Assembly: GCA_029204225.1 (NCBI GenBank)
Contig: CM055095.1
Span: forward strand, 49,484,841 to 49,548,840
DNA length: 64,000 bases
Source of the DNA: Diphasiastrum complanatum
Taxonomy: Eukaryota; Streptophyta; Lycopodiopsida; Lycopodiales; Lycopodiaceae
Direction: 5' to 3'
In this document: piece after piece, positions 51,171 through 60,994 of the stretch
How the letters are laid out: the number at the start of each line of letters is the position of its first letter
How positions within the stretch are numbered: position 1 is the stretch's first letter
Made by a program: the position numbers and the translations under genes
Notes under the pieces: generated by a model
Told to the model about the DNA's origin: nothing
The model's input: the letters and a program-made list of their open reading frames with translations, nothing else
Databases searched by the model: none

Positions 51171-52196
51171 TGAGAATCGTGAGATGCTCTGATACCACTA
51201 ATGAATCTAAAGGAGAAAATTCACAAAACAGTCGCGACTCTCTTTCAAGATTCAGATGGAGTTCAGATGTGGTCGTTGGGCACTGCCAGCTGAAACACTC
51301 CTACAATCCTCCAAAGAGTAGTCAGTTACTACTAATCTACGTTCATAAAATCAATACAACATTCGACTTAATTTCAACCAAGGTGCGGAATTCAAAGGGA
51401 ACAAGAAAACTCAAACATATGAAATAAACAGCATAAGCATTCAACATCCAAGATCAGACACAACTAGAGAATATTTTGTATTGATTTTCTCTTAATTCTT
51501 CAAGGCACTGCATGCAAATCCACGCAGTGCGTTGGTGTGAGAGAAGCACGGTTCTCTCACGAGTAGTAATCTTGCTTCACTAGCGGACAGTTGGATCTTC
51601 TGATCCTAGACAGAAATCTTCTCGCACACAGGCGGAGTTTTTTTTTCGTCTTGATTGCTTACTAGCATCAGACTTCTTCAGTGTCTCTTCTCTTAGTTAC
51701 ACTCTGTGTATCCTATTTTGATATATGTCAAGTATTATCCAGTAAGTACAGTCTCTCTATGTAAACCTAAGATTATAGTGATTATACATCTACAACTAAT
51801 CAGGGAATTACAAGAGTGGCAGATTAGCCACGATCTAGAAAGTATCTACCAATGTCATGCCATCAGGTCAGATCTCTGTACTTCTGGGTACTTGCGTGAT
51901 CTCTGGTGGTACTCCTTGGAGCGTGAGGACAGAACAAGTTTTGTTTTCACCGTTGGTTTCGTTTACCTCGTCTGCCTTTCTCTCTTGCTGGACCGCAAAG
52001 AAATCTCGTTTGTGGATCCTTCGTGTTTGCGAATCGTTCGTGTTCGCAAACCGTTCGTCTTCGTCTCCGTTGACTTTTGTGTTTGTGAAACTCTTCGTGT
52101 TTCGTGTCCCCAGATGTTCGAATTCGCGAACATCTTCGTCAAGTGAAGGGCTGAAAGCTAGCAAGGCTTTGTAATCATAAACACTTTGTTTCTACA
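51171..52196 (-). repeat. 3' LTR of the 51-57 kb copia element
   Basis: On the minus strand it begins TGTAGAAACAAAGTG after the polypurine tract and ends CACGATTCTCA. It contains a complete tRNA-Met primer site copy at 51186-51197 and clusters of TTCGCGAA/TTCGTGTTTGCGAA words near 52020-52140. Confidence 0.9.
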
Positions 52197-53520
52197 TCTC
52201 CCTCTCAAAGCATGGTAGCTTTATGATCCTGAGACTGCTCCTTTGCCTCTCAAAGAGCCCTTTGTCCAGAGCTTTAGTGAAGATGTCAGCAACCATATCT
52301 TTTGTTCCTATGAAGGTGGTCTGCATCATCTTCCTTTCAATCAGATCCCTGATCAAGTGATACCTGATCGCAATGTGCTTCGTTCTTGAGTGGAACACAT
52401 GATCTTTCGTTAGGTGTATCGCAGAGGTGTTGTCCATCTACAGGACCAATGGCTTGTTCCTTGTTTCGCCCAATTCGTCCAGGAACTGCCTTAGCCAAAT
52501 TATTTTGTTGGCCATCTTCGCTGCTGCTACGTACTCTGCTTCGCAGGATGACTGGGCTACAATGGTCTGCTTCTTGCTGACACAGAGAACAGCTGCTCCG
52601 GATGCAATGGTACATCCTCCTGAGACGCTTTTACAGTCGTCCCTGAGAGATGCCCAACTAGCATCGCTGTAGGAAAGTATCCTGAGACCTGCACCATGAC
52701 AATAACACAAGCTTGAAGATATTCCAAAATTCGTTTTGCAATCTTCCAATGTGTCGAGCCTAGATTCGTGTAGAATTGGCTCATCTTGAATACTTTATAA
52801 GCAATATCAGGACGTGTGTTGTCTGCAAGGTACATCAGTGAACCTATCAGTCTCTTGTAGGGTGTGAGCTACTCGGTTTTCTTTCTTCCTTAGTCTTTGG
52901 ACAGTCGTCATTTGTTAGCACCGTCCCTGCGAGCATTGGAGCGTTCGCTCCTTTGCAGTTTAACATCCCAAAGTCCTCTAGGATCTTCTGGGTGTATCTG
53001 GACTGGTGAAGGTATAACTTGCCTCCCTCATAGTCCCTTTCAATTTGTAAGCCTAGGTAACACCTGGCTTATCCCAGATCCACTATCTCGAAATGCTTCG
53101 AGATGTCTGTCTTTACTTCAGAAATTAGCTGCTCACTCCTGCAAAGTATCAGAGTGTCATCCACATAAAGAGCCACTATGATGATCTGCCCATCTGTAAT
53201 TCTGACATACACATTGGAGTCAGCCAATAGAGGCTTGAATCCCAATGATTTCAAGGCCTGATCCTTATTCTTGTACCATTGTCGGGCTGATTGCTTCAGA
53301 CCGTAGATGCTTCTATGCTGCATACATAGTCAGGAAGTGAATTCAAGACAAATCCTGGGGGTTGATCCATGTAGACCTCTTCGTCTAATTCGCCATGCAA
53401 GAAGGCTGTCTTCTCGTCCACAATGTGGATCCTGAGGTCATAAGCTGATGCATATGCAAACAACAGACGTAGGGATGAATGTTTGACAACAGGAGAGAAG
53501 GTCTCAGAGTAGTCAATATC
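52192..53520 (-). pseudogene. Ty1/copia RT and RNase H
   Basis: The RT middle (VDEKTAFLHGELDEEVYMDQ, about 53440-53370) and the frame 53323-53069 (RSIYGLKQSARQWYKNKDQA, IIIVALYVDDTLILC) keep the catalytic YVDD. After a shift come NTRPDIAYKVFKMSQFYTNL and ILEYLQACVIV (52835-52700), the RNase H first Asp block (LRILSYSDASWASLRDDCKS, 52749-52438), and HLTKDHVFHSRTKHIAIRYH to DIFTKALDKGLFERQRSS (52437-52192). Four frame changes make the protein inactive although the motifs are intact. Confidence 0.85.
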
Positions 53521-53526
53521 GTATTT

Positions 53527-54880
53527 CTAAGAGAAACCCTTCGCTACCAGTCTTGCCTTGTATTTCATCACACTCCGGTCTGGTCCATATTTGAGTTTGA
53601 AAATCCATTTGCATTTGACAGTCTTGCGCTTATGAGGTAATGGCTCCAACATCCATACCTGGTTCTTCATCATGGACTCCATCTCTTCGTTCATGGCTTG
53701 GATCCATTTGTCCTTTTCTGGACCTTCAATCGCCTCCTCAAATGTCTGTGGTTCGCCACTGAACCCGCAAAATTCTTCTGATGTGAAAGCTGAGCTGCCT
53801 GGCACAAAACTTGCTAGTGCTCTTCGTGGTCTTGTCGACCTTCTGGGAGATCCTCCCAGAACAGCTATGACTTTGCCCTTGTATGCTCTGCTCGGTCCGA
53901 AACCATCTTGGTTTACAGGAACTGCGGCGGCGTCGCGCGAATGGGAGACGACTCGAAAATCTTTGTTTTCGTGTTCGTCCTCTGCTCCCTTTGACGTTGG
54001 CAACAGGTCATAGTACTGTCTTTCTAGAACTTTATAGCTAACAAGGTCTTCATTGGCCATTGTCCTGCTCTCGTTGAATTTGACATCCCTCACTATTTTC
54101 ATAGTGTTCGTGTCTGGCATGTAGATTCTGTAGTATGACGAATTATTGTCATAACCTACCAGAAATCCTTGCTCGACTTTCTCATCAAGCTTCTTGCGAA
54201 GCTTATCAGGAATATGTGCATATGCTGCACAGCCAAATATTCTGACGTGAGACAAGTTGGATTTTCTACCCCACCATAGCTCATGTGGTGTCGTGTGAGG
54301 AACACCAGATTTACCTGTCTTGTTCTGGGTGTATGCGACTGTAGCTACTACTTCAGCCCACAGTACCCTTGGAGCCTTCGAGTATGCCATCATGCATCTG
54401 GCTGCTTCCATAAGGTTCCTGTTCTTTCGTTCAGCAACACCATTGTGCTGCGGTGTGTAGGCTGCAGTTCTTCTGTGAATGATGCCATGATCATTGCAGA
54501 AGTTAGTGAAGCGATTTGAGATATTTTGTTCTGATTTGCTTCACCTTGCTGCCTGTGCATCTCTCAGCCCAATTCACATATTCTGTGAATTTATCGAGTG
54601 CTTCAGATTTATTCTGAATAAAATACACTCTGGCAAACTTGCTATAATCATCAATGAAGGTTATATAATATTTTGAACCTCCTACTGAGATCACGTTGAA
54701 TGGACCGCAGATGTCAGAGTGCACCAGCTCCAGAATCTTTGTCATTTTGTAGGAGTCTTTGACAAATGGTGTGTGTGACATTTTGCCTTTCAAACATGCA
54801 TCACAGGTGGTCGAACTGGTTGCATTCGAGATGTTGACCCCTGTTATTGCTCCATGATGACTTGCTTGGTAGAGTGTCAT
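53527..54880 (-). pseudogene. Ty1/copia GAG-pre, integrase and start of RT
   Basis: The piece 54880-54503 has TTCDACLKGKMSHTPF (GAG-pre/zinc end), LVHSDICGPFNVISVGGSKY (first catalytic Asp) and ITFIDDYSKFARVYFIQNKS, then is shifted just before the second Asp (KQIRT followed by KYLKSLH where DNGGEY is expected). The piece 54411-53527 (294 codons) covers the integrase end (EAARCMMAYSKAPRVLWAEV, IRIYMPDTNT-type block, VRDVKFNES), the linker and the RT N-terminus (EEAIEGPEKDKWIQAMNEEM, KCKWIFKLKYGPDRSVMKYK, RLVAKGFS). Confidence 0.85.
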
Positions 54881-55815
54881 TAGGAAGAACTATTATTGTT
54901 CTCCTGTCTGTTCTGTGCTGATTTGTTTCTTGGGTTCTGGCGGCAATCCATGGCTGCATGACCCTTCTTATGGCAATGGATACACTCAATCTTGGGATTA
55001 AGCCAGCAGGTATCTATTGTATGCTCGTCTCTTCTGCATCTCGTGCAGGTCTTCTTGTTTGCATCTTGTCGTTTCGACCTCCCTTTGGTCTTCCAGTTGC
55101 TTTTGTTGGTCCCTTCTGCTTGCTGGTCATGATCCTGCCTCGGATTCGACTCCCTTTTAGGCTTGAACTATTTTTTTGATTTTTCTCTGTTGCCGTAGAG
55201 TGCCTGGTCAGAACCGCCTTTGTGATCAAGATGCTCTCTGGCCTCGACTTCCTCTCGAATCTCGACAATCACCTTTTTGAGGTTCATGGTAGGATCTTTC
55301 GCGAGCAGGGTTCGTGTCGCCTGGAAAGATCTGGGTAACGCTCTCAACAAATATGTGAGTTGCTTCTCAGTTGATATTGCATTCTCTGCTCCTGAGTTGT
55401 GTAGTGATAGAAACAGATCCTTCATCTTTCTCACGAAAGATGTGAGGTCTTTTCCATCCCAGTGCAAATTTGTCAGCTGATCTTCCAGCATTATAATCTG
55501 ACTTCTTGATTTTGTCTGAAATCTTGTGAGCAGCGCATCCCACATCTCCTTAGCTTTGGAGAGTGTAGCCAGGTCAAGTGTAAGGCTATTTTCGATGGAA
55601 GATGATAGCAAGGCTACTGCCTTGTTGTTTTTCTCCCTCCATTCGCGTAGCTCCTTGCCTATTGTCGTAGGCATTTCTTCTGTGCCATCCACCCAAGGGA
55701 AGAGTCCTTCACCCTTGAGTATCAAAGATGTCTTAACTTTCCAAGCTAGAAATTTAAATCATGAAGAATTAAGTATAGTGCAGATCTTGCACTGCATGTT
55801 GCTGATTGAAGCCAT
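54881..55815 (-). pseudogene. Ty1/copia gag and zinc knuckle
   Basis: Gag probably starts at 55815 (MASISNMQC), has one early stop, and is open from 55725 to 55168: GEGLFPWVDGTEEMPTT, KAVALLSSSIENSLTLDLAT, AKEMWDALLTRFQTKSRSQI, and FVRKMKDLFLSLHNSGAENA. A shift near 55170 leads to the zinc knuckle CIHCHKKGHAAMDC (about 54985-54945), preceded by a half knuckle CTRCRRDEHTIDTC. GAG-pre follows directly, so about 250 codons including the protease are missing. Confidence 0.8.
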
Positions 55816-55914
55816 TGCTTCTTGAAGTCTATTTTCTTGTTGATGGTTGATTGTCTGAATGCTTGGCCTCCTGGATCTGCTAGCTTCTTGGCTATGTCAG
55901 AATATGGCAGGGTG

Positions 55915-55926
55915 GCTCTGATACCA
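55915..55926 (-). promoter_or_regulatory. Primer binding site of the 51-57 kb copia element
   Basis: The minus strand reads TGGTATCAGAGC, four bases inside the LTR boundary. A second identical dodecamer lies 31 bases further right, inside the LTR (55946-55957). Confidence 0.85.
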
Positions 55927-55930
55927 CTGA

Positions 55931-56961
55931 TGAGAATCGTGAGATGCTCTGATACCACTAATGAATCTAGGGGAAAAAATTCACAAAACAGTCGCGACTC
56001 TCTTTCAAGATTCGGATGGAGTTCAGATGCGGTCGTTGGGCACTGCCAGCTGAAACAGTTCTACAATCCTCCAGAGAGTAGTCAGTTACTACTAATCTAC
56101 GTTCATAAAATCAATACAACATTCGACTTAATTTCAACCAAGGTGCGGAATTCAAAGGGAACAAGAAAACTCAGACATATGAAATAAACGGCATAAGCAT
56201 TCAACATCCAAGATCAGACACAACTAGAGAATAATCTGTATTAACTTTCTCTTATTTCTTCACTGCATGCAAATCCACGCAGTGCGTTGGCGTGAGAGAA
56301 GCACGGTTCTCTCACGAGTAGTAATCTCGCTTCACTAGCGGACAGTTGGATCTTCTGATCCTAGATAGAAATCTTCTCGCACGCAGGCGGAGTTTTTTTT
56401 TTTTTTTGTGTTCGTCTTGATTGCTTACTAGCATCATACTTCGTCAATGTCTCTTCTCTTAGTTACACTCTGTGTATCCTGTTCTGATATATGTCAAGTA
56501 TTATCCAGTAAGTACGGTCTCTCTATGTAAACCTAAGATTAGAGTGATTATACATCTACAACTAATCAGGGAATCACAAGAGTGACAGATTAGCCACGAC
56601 CTAGGAAGTATCTGCTGATGTCATGCCATCAGGTCAGATCTCTTTACTTCTGGGTACTTGCGTGATCTTGGTGGTACTCCTTGGAGCATGAGGACAGAAC
56701 AAGTTTCGTTTCCACCGTTGGTTTCGTTTACCTCGTCTGCCTTTCTCTCTTGCTGGACCGCAAAGGAATCTCGTTCGTGGATCCTTCGTGTTCGCGAACC
56801 GTTCGTGTTTGCGCACCATTCGTCTTCGTCTTCGTTGACTTTCGTGTTTGCGAAACTCTTCGTGTTTCGTGTCTTCAGATGTTCGAGTTCGCGAACATCT
56901 TCGTTAGGTGAAGGGCTGAAAGCTAGCAAGGCTTTGTAATCAGAAACACTTTGTTTTTTCA
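55931..56961 (-). repeat. 5' LTR of the 51-57 kb copia element
   Basis: Partner of 51171-52196. Differences are mostly single bases plus a longer T run and a short deletion near 56260. The poly-T at 56394-56408 expands a run of 9 in the other LTR. Confidence 0.9.
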
Positions 56962-57840
56962 ATACTTGAGGATGTTTTTCTTACTGAAATATCCACCAGT
57001 GAGGATGACATTCTTACTGTGGGAGAACATGAGTTATTTGACGATCAACTTATTCATTTGCAAGATCCCGGGCGTTTAGGAGAGCGTCGTATATTGAAAG
57101 AGATTAAGCTTCCATCACCATTGGCTTGTGTGGAACATCCACAACCAGTAAACACTCCTGTATACCGACCCAAACTAAAAGTCTATCAATGTGACATACA
57201 CAATGATGTTTTGAACACCATTGACGAAGGCTTAGTATGAGAACAACCACCCAAAAATCCATGCATGCCTACCATTACAAATCGACAAATATCCCGCATG
57301 CTAAAAAATAGATCAAGGGTTGATGTAAGATTGATTGATAAGCAATTCCAAATGCATGAAAAACTGAAACAACCAAATAGGCCTCTGATACAAAACCAAA
57401 AAAAATCCTAGTCATGCTTCATCATCTACAAGCTCGTCTGTAGAGGACATTTCTAAGATTCCACCTGAGGTACTTGATGATCCACTTTATGATGTTCCCC
57501 AACACTTTAAGGATCACATGACTGGTGACATCGTCATCAGTATGGTAAAGCCAAAACGGGAACCTTAACCACCACCAACTTCTTTTGAGGGACATGCAAA
57601 GACAGTACCTCTTAATTTGAAGGATGATAATGAATACATAGACCGTATCATACACGTAGGAGCCCACCTGAATCCAACCCAATTATGGGATTTGGAAAAG
57701 TTATTGCGCAAATACAGAGATTTGTTGCATGGAATTATAAAGAAATGAAGGGGGTCCCTCCTAACGTTGTTGTCCATACAATCCCATTATTGGATGGTGC
57801 CATACCTGTGAGAGCAAAACCTTATCCCACCAATCCCCGT
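56962..57840 (+). pseudogene. Linker and pre-RT block of the split Tat/Athila-like element
   Basis: The first frame holds ILEDVFLTEISTSEDDILTV and an acidic linker to 57240 (DDQLIHLQDPGRLGERRILK). After stops, KEMKGVPPNVVVHTIPLLDG and AIPVRAKPYPTNPR (57740-57840) match the block that precedes RT in this group. The frame then ends at a stop, and integrase-type sequence follows immediately. Confidence 0.65.
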
Positions 57841-57849
57841 TAAGTGTTG

Positions 57850-58880
57850 ACGGTATTACACGACGTTGTGCACATGAGTCTGAAGTTTGACAAGTTATTG
57901 CCTTGACACACGAGGGTATTGGGGGTGGACGTTTCTCCTCCGATGCTACTGCTAGGGCAATTCTTCTGGCTGGATTTTGGTGGCCAACCCTTTTCGAAGA
58001 CACTTACGCTTATATAAAAGTTTGCGACGTTTGCCAACGCACAAAGAATACCAAGAAACTCGACCACAATCTCCTTACTCCAATACTTGAAAGTAGAGCA
58101 TTTCACAAATGGAATATCGATTTTGTTGGACCTATTAATCCAGTAGCACGTGACACCCAATCACGATATATCTTGATTGCCACTGATTATGCAACCAAGT
58201 GGATAGACGCGCAAAGCAGATGCAAAATCTGTAGCACGCTTCCTCTATGAAAACATTATCACTAGATTTGGCTGTCCAATCGAGCTTGTTAGTGATCGAG
58301 GTTCTCAATTCTTTAATGAAGTAATCGACAATTTACTGACTCATTACTTCGTTATACATCGAAAGAGCACCCCGTACTATCCTAGATGTAATGGATTAGC
58401 TAAATCTACGAATAAAACGATTTGTAAAGTCTTGACCAAGATAGGAGAAACAAGTCGATCTGACTGGGAAACAAAATTATTTTCTGCTATCTGGGCATAT
58501 CAAACAAGACCAAAGCGAGCCACGAGTTGGAAAACACCATTTGAACTGGTATATGGCCAAGAGGCTGTTATGCCAGTAGAGTTTTTAATTCCTTCTCTAC
58601 GCGTCACTTTAGCATATGCCATTGACTTGTGTGACGATAGTACTTATTGACACCAAGTTCAGAATTGACTCTTTACATTGACGAAACTGTGTGAAACACA
58701 TCTTATCTCTTATCATGCATAGTTAGTTCATAAACGACGACAGAAGGCTTGGTATGATCGTCATGTCAGTACTAAGGATATCCATGATGGTGATAAAGTT
58801 TTACTTTATACATCTTCCAAGGTCCATCCCGGGAAATTGAAATTCCGTAGCCAAGGTCCTTATGTCTTGTGTAGCAGTAT
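57850..58880 (+). pseudogene. Tat/Athila-like integrase of the split element
   Basis: The zinc finger (LTHEGIGGGRFSSDATARAI, VCDVCQRTKNTKK) leads to the core with FHKWNIDFVGPINPVARDTQ (first Asp), a shift, IELVSDRGSQFFNEV (second Asp intact) and RCNGLAKSTNKTI, where the catalytic Glu of GxAE is Lys. C-terminal blocks are TPFELVYGQEAVMPVEFLIP and, after stops, KRRQKAWYDRHVSTKDIHDG and KLKFRSQGPYVL, the GPY module. It ends at about 58880. Confidence 0.85.
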
Positions 58881-59172
58881 CTTTCTATGATATTTTACCT
58901 CATACTTTTCTATTCTACTCTTCTTTCTATAAATATTTTTGCTTTTCCACAATTATGAAAACCCATTGGTTTTGCACTTATTTAAAACAATCAAAATAAT
59001 TTTGCATCCGACAGATTGCATCCGCCAACCACCAGACTCATTTGCGTCCGATGAGCCCATTTGCATCCGACGGCAGACCTAAAATTTTTTGGGTATAAAT
59101 ACCCCAGCCACCAAGTTCAAACTCCTTCATTTGCCATTATTCAGGCCTTGAAGCTTCTTCATCCACCGACAA
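58881..59172 (+). promoter_or_regulatory. Promoter-like region: four GCATCCGA words and a TATA box
   Basis: GCATCCGA or close variants lie at 59004, 59018, 59044 and 59063. A TATA box (GGGTATAAATACC, 59091-59103) follows, and the first ATG is at 59173, about 75 bases downstream. This arrangement suggests a retroelement or former gene promoter. Function is inferred only. Confidence 0.5.
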
Positions 59173-59239
59173 ATGATAGTCTCTTTTGTTGAGGACTTTG
59201 AATATGATTCTCATCTCCAGTTCTCAAAATCTCATTTTC

Positions 59240-60110
59240 TAATGCTTTTATGTGTAGTCTTCATTTGTCAACTAGGGGTCCTTCTGATATGGTTTTTGAT
59301 AATCTTTGCGACTATTTCTCCTTTGATGATTTTGCTAGCAGGTTTGGTTTGTTCTTTCAAGTCTGCTCCTCAGTAACATGTGGGCGTATTCCTCTTTCTA
59401 TTGCTCGCATTCTTGGATCTACTCGTTTGATAGCCTTGGATAACCCTAGCAGTGATGTACGTCTGATTGCTGTTGGAGGGGTTTTATACAGATTGGTCTC
59501 TCGGGCCCTTGCTTTTTCGTGATAGCTTTCATGACTACCTCTTTCCTTATCAATTTGGTTGTGCTACTCTTGGTGGTTGCGAGTTAGTCATACATGCTTT
59601 GTGTGCTACCTTGGATCTAAATCTAGATTGGGTTGTCTTATAAGTAGATGTTTCTAATGCTTTCTCATTGTTGCTGATCCTCTGTGGACATACCTCCTTC
59701 TCCGTGCCTCAACTACCCAAGGCGCTGCTTCTTCTCATGCAACTCAAGAAAAAAAGGATTATTCGCATCACACTCCTAGAGAAGACTTTATTCTTTTTGC
59801 CTCGGAGACTTATGGGTGCCTGCATTAGAAATTTGATGATTTTCTATCAACCTGTATAGTATTTGCAGCAAAACTCCAAGGATGTGGTGCATCGCCTTTA
59901 TCCATCGTTACGTCTTATTATTGTCAACGAGTTTCGACTACTTTACAACGCATTCAAGCACTTGCAATACTTCGACGTGCCGTATTTGCAGGAACGGCTG
60001 CTTCACAGCTTCCTGCACTATCTAATCTTGCAACTATCTTAGCTAGTGACTTACATCAAGCAATAGAACTGCAATAGCTACTTTGTGAGATTTTTGCTTT
60101 GCTATAGTTG
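59240..60110 (+). pseudogene. Reverse transcriptase of a non-LTR or DIRS-like family, broken
   Basis: The piece 59262-59522 reads CDYFSFDDFASRFGLFFQVC, RIPLSIARILGSTRLIALDN and VRLIAVGGVLYRLVSRALAF, the fingers/palm entry of an RT family with VRPIAVGEVLYRL. After a stop come HDYLFPYQFGCATLGGCELV and WVVL, a stop, VDVSNAF, the first catalytic Asp block. The rest of RT is deleted. From 59722 in another frame the C-terminal tail reads SSHATQEKKDYSHHTPREDF, ASETYGCLHQKFDDFLSTC and SYYCQRVSTTLQRIQALAIL. I recognise the family but cannot assign it firmly to LINE or DIRS. Confidence 0.65.
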
Positions 60111-60154
60111 ATGTAAAATATCTTAATCCTCCTTATGACCTTTATATTTTCTAG

Positions 60155-60272
60155 GTGCATTTTTTTGTATTTGATGGGTTTTCATCTTTTATTAATAAAA
60201 ACATGAAGACTTATGCGTTTCTTTGTATTTGGATGGGTTTTCATCTTTTATTAATGAAAACATGAAGACGTG
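60155..60272 (+). repeat. 59-bp tandem duplication
   Basis: Two copies of TGCATTTTTTTGTATTTG followed by GATGGGTTTTCATCTTTTAT and ATGAAGAC, offset 59 bases, lie just behind the RT pseudogene and probably form its 3' tail. Confidence 0.85.
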
Positions 60273-60299
60273 TGAGGGGGCCTTTCTAATGAGCCTCTC

Positions 60300-60994
60300 A
60301 ATCCAGTATCACGCCTCTCAATCAAATATTAATAAGAGGAAGAGCCAAGCAAGTCAGGACTGAATCTGGGTTCCATGGACATCTATAGTCACCGGCAATG
60401 GTCGGTTTAATTGATGAAAAGCGTTTGCGTTTAGTATCTTATCTCGTTGTTTGACGTGGATGATGGTGGGTTCAGCCAGTGAAGACAGACTAAACCGGCT
60501 GCTGCCGGTGCAGATTGAAACGGTACGAGCATGCAGGTCGCGGGTGGCTATGGCGTCTGAGAAATAGAGCAGTACGCAACGAGGGGAGAGGCCGGGGTGG
60601 CAAAGACAGACAGACCGTATGATCGTGATGATCAGGCAACGAGAAGGTTGAGTAGAAACATGTTGGAGAAGAAGATTAGTGATAATGATACAGTTTAGTT
60701 ATGAGTGAAGACGCAGAGTTTATTGTTTTGGCTGCGGCTTAGTGGTTATGACTACTGCACATAGCATAATGTTTGTGATATTTCTACAGACGGAAACCTG
60801 CTGAACGTCAACATTTCTATGCTTTTCTGAAACTGCAAAAGTTGTTCCTTCTTCCGAGAACAATCTCATTAGTGATTGGTTTGCGTGAAGAGCAATTCAT
60901 GGAAGGAAGCCTCTAAATCTCGGTTCAGCTTCGTATTGGATCTGTCCTAGCTGCCTTCTTTCTGTAATCTTATTTTGCAGTTACCAAAAAAAAT
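60300..60994 (+). other. Upstream region of the NC2-alpha gene
   Basis: No frame of note. A pyrimidine-rich stretch ending TTTTGCAG at 60980 lies 14 bases before the start codon and looks like a 3' splice site, so the 5' UTR may contain an intron and the promoter would lie further left. Confidence 0.45.

Larger units (their letters stand above)
51171..56961 (-). mobile_element. Ty1/copia element with two LTRs, protease region deleted
   Basis: LTRs 51171-52196 and 55931-56961 are about 95% identical. On the minus strand: LTR, primer site (55926-55915), gag, zinc knuckle, GAG-pre, integrase, RT, RNase H, polypurine tract (GAGAGGGAGA), LTR. The protease between zinc knuckle and GAG-pre is lost. 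The element sits inside a gypsy linker. A clear 5-bp target duplication is not seen (GATACCTTA on the left, ATACTTGA on the right). Confidence 0.9.
50416..58880 (+). mobile_element. Tat/Athila-like gypsy, pol internally deleted, split by a copia element
   Basis: Protease (50441-50989) and linker lead to the copia insertion (51171-56961). The linker resumes at 56962, passes into the pre-RT block (57720-57840) and then jumps straight to integrase (57850-58880). RT and RNase H are missing at about 57842. Both LTRs and gag are absent. Protein similarity to the 26.2-33.6 kb element is clear in integrase. Confidence 0.8.

Noticed and set aside
51160-51175. Exact target-site duplication of the 51-57 kb copia element
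   Set aside because: Left flank CCTTA and right flank ATACT do not match; only a loose ATACCTT/ATACTT similarity is visible.
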